A DNA stretch of 27,453 nucleotides. It comes from CAZPMO01 sp964587515. Its GTDB lineage: Bacteria; Pseudomonadota; Alphaproteobacteria; MPNO01. This document shows positions 23,160 to 27,453 of the stretch, piece by piece. A program made the translations under genes and the position numbers. Each line of letters begins with the position of its first letter. The stretch's first letter is position 1. The notes under the pieces were generated by a model. It made no database searches, was not told the DNA's origin, and saw only the letters and a list, made by a program, of their open reading frames with translations. Location of the stretch: NCBI GenBank assembly GCA_964587515.1, contig CAZPMO010000050.1, forward strand, positions 1-27,453, in the 5' to 3' direction.

Positions 23160-24746
23160 TCAGTGCCGGAAGTGGCGCATGCCGGTCAGCACCATGGCGA
23201 GGCCTTTTTCGTCGGCGGCGGCGATCACCTCGTCGTCGCGCATGGAGCCTCCGGGCTGGATGACGGCGGTGACGCCGGCATCGGCGGCGGCGAGGAGCCC
23301 GTCGGCGAACGGAAAGAATGCATCGGACGCGACCACGGAGCCCACCGTCAGCGGTTCCGCCTGCCCCGCCGCCTCCGCCGCGTCGGCCGCCTTGCGCGCG
23401 GCGATACGCGCCGAATCGACACGGCTCATCTGGCCCGCCCCGATACCCACTGTCGCACCGTCCTTGACGTAAACGATGGCGTTCGACTTCACGTGTTTGC
23501 AGACGGTAAAGGCAAACGCCAGGTCGGTGAGTTCCCGGGCGTCCGGCGCGCGCTTGGTGACGGTTCTGAAGTCCTCGGGCCGTACATGTCCGGCGTCGCG
23601 GTCCTGCATCAGGAAACCGCCGGCCAACGGCTTGAACATCATTCCCGGCGCGGCGGGATCGGGCATCGCGCCGGTTTCCAGGACCCGCAGGTTCTTTTTG
23701 GCGGCCAGAACCTCGCGCGCGGCGGGCTCGATTTGCGGCGCGATCACCACTTCGGCGAACAGCTTGGCGATCACCGCGGCCGTGTCGGCGTCAAGCGCCC
23801 GGTTCACCGCGATGATGCCGCCGAAGGCGCTGACCGGATCGCAGCGCAGGGCCAGCGCGTAGGCTTGTGCAAGGTCGGCGCCCTCGGCTACGCCGCACGG
23901 GTTGGCGTGCTTGATGATGGCGACGGCGGGACGGGTGAACTCCGCGACCAGTTCGAATGCGGCGTCGGTGTCGTTGAGATTGTTGTAGCTGAGCTCCTTG
24001 CCCTGTAACTGGCGTGCGGTGGCGCCGCCCGGCCGGTCCTCGCCGCTGCGGTAAAACGCCGCCGACTGGTGCGGGTTCTCGCCATAGCGCAATGACTGCA
24101 CGAGGGCCCCGGAAATAGTGGCGCGCCGCGGAAAGGGGTCTTCATCCCGCGCCGCGAACCATGCGCCGATCGCGGCGTCGTAGGATGCGGTGCGCGCATA
24201 GGCGATCCCGGCGAGGCGGCGGCGCAGCGCCGGCGTGGTCGCGCCGCCATGCGCCGTCATCTCGGCCATCACCAATTCGTAGTCCGCCGCATCGGTCACC
24301 ACGGTCACCGCTTCATGGTTCTTCGCGGCGGCGCGGATCAGGGCCGGGCCGCCGATGTCGATATTCTCGATGCAGGTTTCGAAATCCGCGCCCGCCGCCA
24401 CCGTGCGCTCGAACGGGTAGAGATTGACCACCACCAGATCGATCGGCGCGATGCCGTGCTCGTTCATGGCGTTCATGTGGGCGGGGTCGGCGCGGCGGCC
24501 CAGGATGCCGCCGTGAATCGCGGGGTGCAGCGTCTTCACGCGGCCGTCCATGATCTCCGGAAAGCCGGTATGGGCCCCAACCTCGGTCACGGCCACGCCG
24601 GCGTCGGCGAGCGCTTTCGCCGAGCCGCCGGTCGACAGGATTTCGACGCCGCGTTCGGCGAGAAAATGGCCGAATTCGGCCAGACCCGACTTGTCGGAAA
24701 CGGAAATCAGGGCGCGCGCGATAGCGGCGCCGGACGCCTCTGGCAT
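23160..24746 (-). CDS. purH: Bifunctional AICAR formyltransferase / IMP cyclohydrolase
   Basis: Catalyses the last two steps of IMP synthesis: formyl transfer from 10-formyl-THF to AICAR, then ring closure. The 528-residue length is normal. The N-terminal MGS-like cyclohydrolase domain starts RALISVSDKSGLAEFGHFL, with EILSTGGSAKAL, MDGRVKTLHPAIHGGIL and LVVVNLYPFE. The C-terminal transformylase has LRYGENPHQSAAFY, KHANPCGVAEGADL with the catalytic Lys-His pair, and TVGIGAGQMSRVDSARIA. SDAFFPFADGLLAAADAGVTAVIQPGGS is near the end. AGGAGA precedes the ATG by six bases. It follows the WbpM-like gene by 28 bases on the same strand, an unusual partner that may only reflect read-through. Confidence 0.98.
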   Translation of the reverse strand: MPEASGAAIARALISVSDKSGLAEFGHFLAERGVEILSTGGSAKALADAGVAVTEVGAHTGFPEIMDGRVKTLHPAIHGGILGRRADPAHMNAMNEHGIAPIDLVVVNLYPFERTVAAGADFETCIENIDIGGPALIRAAAKNHEAVTVVTDAADYELVMAEMTAHGGATTPALRRRLAGIAYARTASYDAAIGAWFAARDEDPFPRRATISGALVQSLRYGENPHQSAAFYRSGEDRPGGATARQLQGKELSYNNLNDTDAAFELVAEFTRPAVAIIKHANPCGVAEGADLAQAYALALRCDPVSAFGGIIAVNRALDADTAAVIAKLFAEVVIAPQIEPAAREVLAAKKNLRVLETGAMPDPAAPGMMFKPLAGGFLMQDRDAGHVRPEDFRTVTKRAPDARELTDLAFAFTVCKHVKSNAIVYVKDGATVGIGAGQMSRVDSARIAARKAADAAEAAGQAEPLTVGSVVASDAFFPFADGLLAAADAGVTAVIQPGGSMRDDEVIAAADEKGLAMVLTGMRHFRH

Positions 24747-24774
24747 GATCTTTCTCCTGGATTCGCCGCCGCGA

Positions 24775-26703
24775 TCAGCTCGACGCGGCGGCGCGTGTCT
24801 CGTCCATCCCCGGCGGCGCGTATTCCGGCACCAGCCGGCGAATCAAAGCGGTAGTTTCCTCGGCATTGCCGGCCCGCGCCAGCGACTCAAGCTCGTCCAG
24901 CCCGCGCACCAGCAGGGCGTGATCGGCGACGCGCGGCGCGGCCAGCAGGATACCGCCATATTCGGTCTCCTCCGGCGGCTCGGAATCGTGCAGCACTTCT
25001 TCGAACAGCTTTTCGCCGGGGCGCGGGCCGGTCACCTCGATCTTGATGTCGCGGTCGGGTTCGAGTCCGGCCAGCAGAATCATCTGGCGGGCAAGGTCGA
25101 TGATGCGCACCGGCTCACCCATATCCAGGACATAAATTTTTCCGTCGCCGCCATGTTCCCGCGATCCCAGGACCGAGGCCTCGAGGACCAGCTCCACCGC
25201 CTCGCGCACCGTCATGAAGAAGCGCTTCATATCGGGATGGGTCACGGTCAGGGGGCCGCCCGCCGCGAGCTGGCGCTGAAACAGCGGCACCACCGATCCG
25301 GTCGAGCCCAGCACATTACCGAACCGCACCGTGACGAAGTTCGTGCGCGCCGGCTTTCCGCGATGGACGACATCCAGCGATTGGCAATAGGTCTCGGCAA
25401 TGCGCTTGGTGGCGCCCATCAGGCTCGATGGATTGACCGCCTTGTCGGTCGAGATGAACACCATGGTGGCGACATCGTTGGCGCGGCACGCATCGACGAC
25501 GATTCGGGTGCCGACGGCGTTGGTCAGCACGCCTTCGTCGGGATGGGCCTCGACCATGGGGACATGCTTCAGCGCCGCGGCGTGGAATACCAGTTCCGGC
25601 GCTTCGCGGGCGAAGATCGCGCCGATCCGCGTCGCATCCCGCACATCGGCGAGAATCGCGCGCCGTTCGAGCGCGGGGTGGCGCTCGCGCAACTCCAGAT
25701 CGATTTCGTAGAGTAAATATTCCGAATTATCGACCAGGCTGATGCGGGCCGGCTCGAATTCCGCGATCTGGCGCACCAGTTCGCTGCCGATGGTGCCCCC
25801 GGCGCCGGTCACCAGCACGCGCCGCCCATTGACCAACGCGCGCATGGACGCGCGGTCGAGCACGGTCTGCGGCCGACCGAGAAGGTCTTCGATGGCGATC
25901 GGCTTGATCTCGACGCCGTCTACCTCCCCGCTTCGAAAATCGGTCATGCGCGGCAGGCGGGATAATGTCAGTCCCATGGATTCGGCGGTCTTCAACAGCG
26001 CGCGCACCGTCGCGCCGTCGATCTTGTCCTTGGTCACGATCAGGCGTTGCGGCCGGTTTCCCTCGCGCGCCAGTCGCTCGACCACCAGCGGGATACCGTC
26101 GATATCGCCCAGCACATGGACGCCGTGAATATTACGCCCGACGCGGGTGCCCTTCTCGTCGACCAGCCCCACCGCTTGATAACCGGCGCTGGGATTGCGG
26201 TTTGTGGCGCGGATGAACAGCTCCGCCGCGTCGCCCGCGCCGACCAGCAGCACCGGCACCCGGCGCGAGGGATCGCGGGCGATGCTGCGTTCGGCGCGCC
26301 GGTCCTTGAACAGACGATAGAGAAAGCGCGGCCCGCCGAGCATCCCCATCAGCACGAACCAGTTGATGATCAGGGTCGAACGCGGCAGCGCCTCCAGCCG
26401 CGTAATCAGGAACATCAGCGGCAGAAAAATCAGAATCGCAAGCGTGACCGCGCGCGTGATCGCATAGAGATCGTTGAGCGAGGCGTACCGCCACACCCCG
26501 GCATAAAGCTTCATCGACCAGAACACCCCGGCCGCGACCACCGTGAACACGCCAACCGACTGGGCCAATATCACCGGATCGTACGCGGCGATGTCCTCGC
26601 CGAGGCGCAAATAAAGCGCGAGCGGCAGGGAAATCGCCGCCATCACGACATCGTGGGCGAAGGCGATCCTTGGTCGCGCCACCGTAAAAAGTCGCCTGTC
26701 CAT
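24775..26703 (-). CDS. WbpM/CapD-like nucleotide-sugar dehydratase (membrane-anchored)
   Basis: Inner-membrane UDP-sugar 4,6-dehydratase of the long WbpM/FlmA class, 642 residues. Four N-terminal membrane helices occupy residues ~12-130. A first Rossmann-like domain follows (VPVLLVGAGDAAELFIRA). The catalytic short-chain dehydrogenase domain begins at VLVTGAGGTIGSELVRQI (about residue 296). The active site is FISTDKAVNPSSLMGATKRIAE, the Ser-Met-Lys form that replaces Tyr-x-x-x-Lys in this class. GDGKIYVLDMGEPVRIIDLARQMI and TGPRPGEKLFEEVLHD are C-terminal landmarks. The family makes 4-keto-6-deoxy UDP-GlcNAc for O-antigen or capsule sugars such as QuiNAc. It sits downstream of a sugar epimerase, which supports a surface-polysaccharide role. 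Confidence 0.93.
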   Translation of the reverse strand: MDRRLFTVARPRIAFAHDVVMAAISLPLALYLRLGEDIAAYDPVILAQSVGVFTVVAAGVFWSMKLYAGVWRYASLNDLYAITRAVTLAILIFLPLMFLITRLEALPRSTLIINWFVLMGMLGGPRFLYRLFKDRRAERSIARDPSRRVPVLLVGAGDAAELFIRATNRNPSAGYQAVGLVDEKGTRVGRNIHGVHVLGDIDGIPLVVERLAREGNRPQRLIVTKDKIDGATVRALLKTAESMGLTLSRLPRMTDFRSGEVDGVEIKPIAIEDLLGRPQTVLDRASMRALVNGRRVLVTGAGGTIGSELVRQIAEFEPARISLVDNSEYLLYEIDLELRERHPALERRAILADVRDATRIGAIFAREAPELVFHAAALKHVPMVEAHPDEGVLTNAVGTRIVVDACRANDVATMVFISTDKAVNPSSLMGATKRIAETYCQSLDVVHRGKPARTNFVTVRFGNVLGSTGSVVPLFQRQLAAGGPLTVTHPDMKRFFMTVREAVELVLEASVLGSREHGGDGKIYVLDMGEPVRIIDLARQMILLAGLEPDRDIKIEVTGPRPGEKLFEEVLHDSEPPEETEYGGILLAAPRVADHALLVRGLDELESLARAGNAEETTALIRRLVPEYAPPGMDETRAAASS

Positions 26704-26766
26704 TATCCCGATTTCAGCGTTCCCGCCCCATTTCTCATCCGGGGCGCGGAAGATAGCATAAACCTC

Positions 26767-27453
26767 TCAGCGGTCATATGCGCGATGCCACGCGGCCGTG
26801 GCCGCGAGTCCCTGATCGACGGTAAACGGCGGACGCCAATCCAGGTCCCTTCGTATAAGGGCGTCGTCGATGGTCAGGGATCCCGCGACGCGGCGAAACG
26901 TTGCGCGCCGGCCACCGGCGGCCGCCAGAAGTTTCAGAATCCCATGCGGCATCCGCACCAGCCGCGCCGACCGGCCGAAGGCGCGGCGCAGGCGGCGAAC
27001 CAACTCGGCGGTCGATAAATCCTCGCCGTCGCGCACCAGATATGTCCGGCCCCCGGCGCTCGGATGTTCCAGCGCGAGGCGGATCGCGGCGGTCAGATTG
27101 CCCAGATAAATCAGGCTGCGCGCATTGCCGTCGAGCCCGCCCAGCGGCAGCGGCAGCCCCGTATCGGAAATACGCACCAGCGCGCCGAAATTTGCGCGCA
27201 CGCCCGGACCATAGACCAGCGGCGGCCGCAGGTTCACGATCTCCAGTTCCGTGGCGGCGGCAATGTCGGCCAGCGCCTGTTCGGCCCGCCATTTCGAGAT
27301 GCCGTACGGATCTTCCGGCGCGGGCGTATCGGCTTCGGTGTAGGGCCGGCTCGCCTCTTCGCCGTTGGCCTTGACCGAACTCAGGAATATCAACCGGCGG
27401 ACGCCCGCGCCCGCCGCCGCCTCGGCAAGCCGTCGTGTGGTCTCGGTGTTGTC
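26767..27453 (-). CDS. NAD-dependent sugar epimerase/dehydratase, C-terminal part (5' truncated by window)
   Basis: Extended short-chain dehydrogenase that acts on a nucleotide sugar. The frame is open to the window edge. Residues coded at 27453-27394 (DNTETTRRLAEAAAGAGVRR) belong to the protein, so the methionine at 27393 is internal. The missing part is the N-terminal GxxGxxG domain, roughly 90 residues. Visible landmarks are LIFLSSVKANGE, then YGISKWRAEQAL with the catalytic Tyr-x-x-x-Lys, LRPPLVYGPGVRANF, RSLIYLGNLTAAI, and the C-terminal RRDLDWRPPFTVDQGL. This resembles WbpV-type UDP-sugar epimerase/reductases, which act after WbpM-type dehydratases. The order WbpV-like then WbpM-like fits an O-antigen locus. 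The precise reaction is not readable. Confidence 0.85.
   Translation of the reverse strand, partial: DNTETTRRLAEAAAGAGVRRLIFLSSVKANGEEASRPYTEADTPAPEDPYGISKWRAEQALADIAAATELEIVNLRPPLVYGPGVRANFGALVRISDTGLPLPLGGLDGNARSLIYLGNLTAAIRLALEHPSAGGRTYLVRDGEDLSTAELVRRLRRAFGRSARLVRMPHGILKLLAAAGGRRATFRRVAGSLTIDDALIRRDLDWRPPFTVDQGLAATAAWHRAYDR

Overview
The window is GC-rich, tightly packed chromosomal DNA with almost continuous coding on both strands. Gene content points to an alphaproteobacterium, most likely of Rhodospirillales type: a ~1,600-residue NAD-glutamate dehydrogenase, a CGPC-type thioredoxin-TPR (CnoX-like) protein, the Trm112/DUF971/UbiH neighbourhood, and a porin-glnK-amtB cluster. I saw no insertion sequence, prophage, CRISPR array or toxin-antitoxin pair. 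Nearly everything is core metabolism and envelope biology.

Layout. 1-2316 (+): the 3' end of leuS, then lptE and holA, joined by overlapping starts and stops. 2313-3203 (-): an ANT-like nucleotidyltransferase and a tRNA-Gly(GCC) with a recognisable promoter. 3248-3808 (+): a YbaK/PrdX-type tRNA-editing protein. 3909-6101 (+): a four-gene run of thioredoxin-TPR, LON-domain protein, Trm112-like protein and DUF971 protein, meeting a UbiH-type monooxygenase (6102-7364, -) end to end. 7538-9959 (+): a nitrogen module with a near-perfect sigma-54 promoter, a TorF-type outer-membrane protein, glnK and amtB, closed by a strong terminator. 10227-16153 (+): a DapC-like aminotransferase, ftsK, lolA, a C26 glutamine amidotransferase-like hydrolase and xthA. 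16154-16949: AT-richer spacer and a small divergent membrane protein. 16950-21785 (+): NAD-GDH. 21869-23149 (+): a UMF1/Atg22-like MFS transporter. 23160-27453 (-): purH downstream of a WbpM-like dehydratase and a truncated sugar epimerase.

How the parts fit. leuS-lptE-holA and ftsK-lolA are housekeeping operons for translation, LPS or lipoprotein export, replication and division. The glnK-amtB cluster handles ammonium scavenging under sigma-54 control. NAD-GDH further along catabolises glutamate. The minus-strand sugar genes supply modified nucleotide sugars for surface polysaccharide.

I did not find a clear undescribed system. The points most worth a second look are the sigma-54 promoter that excludes the annotatable upstream start of the porin and leaves it without a visible signal peptide, a nested inverted repeat between the small membrane gene and NAD-GDH, tandem CtrA-like half-sites in the 16.2-kb spacer, and the ANT-like nucleotidyltransferase next to the tRNA.
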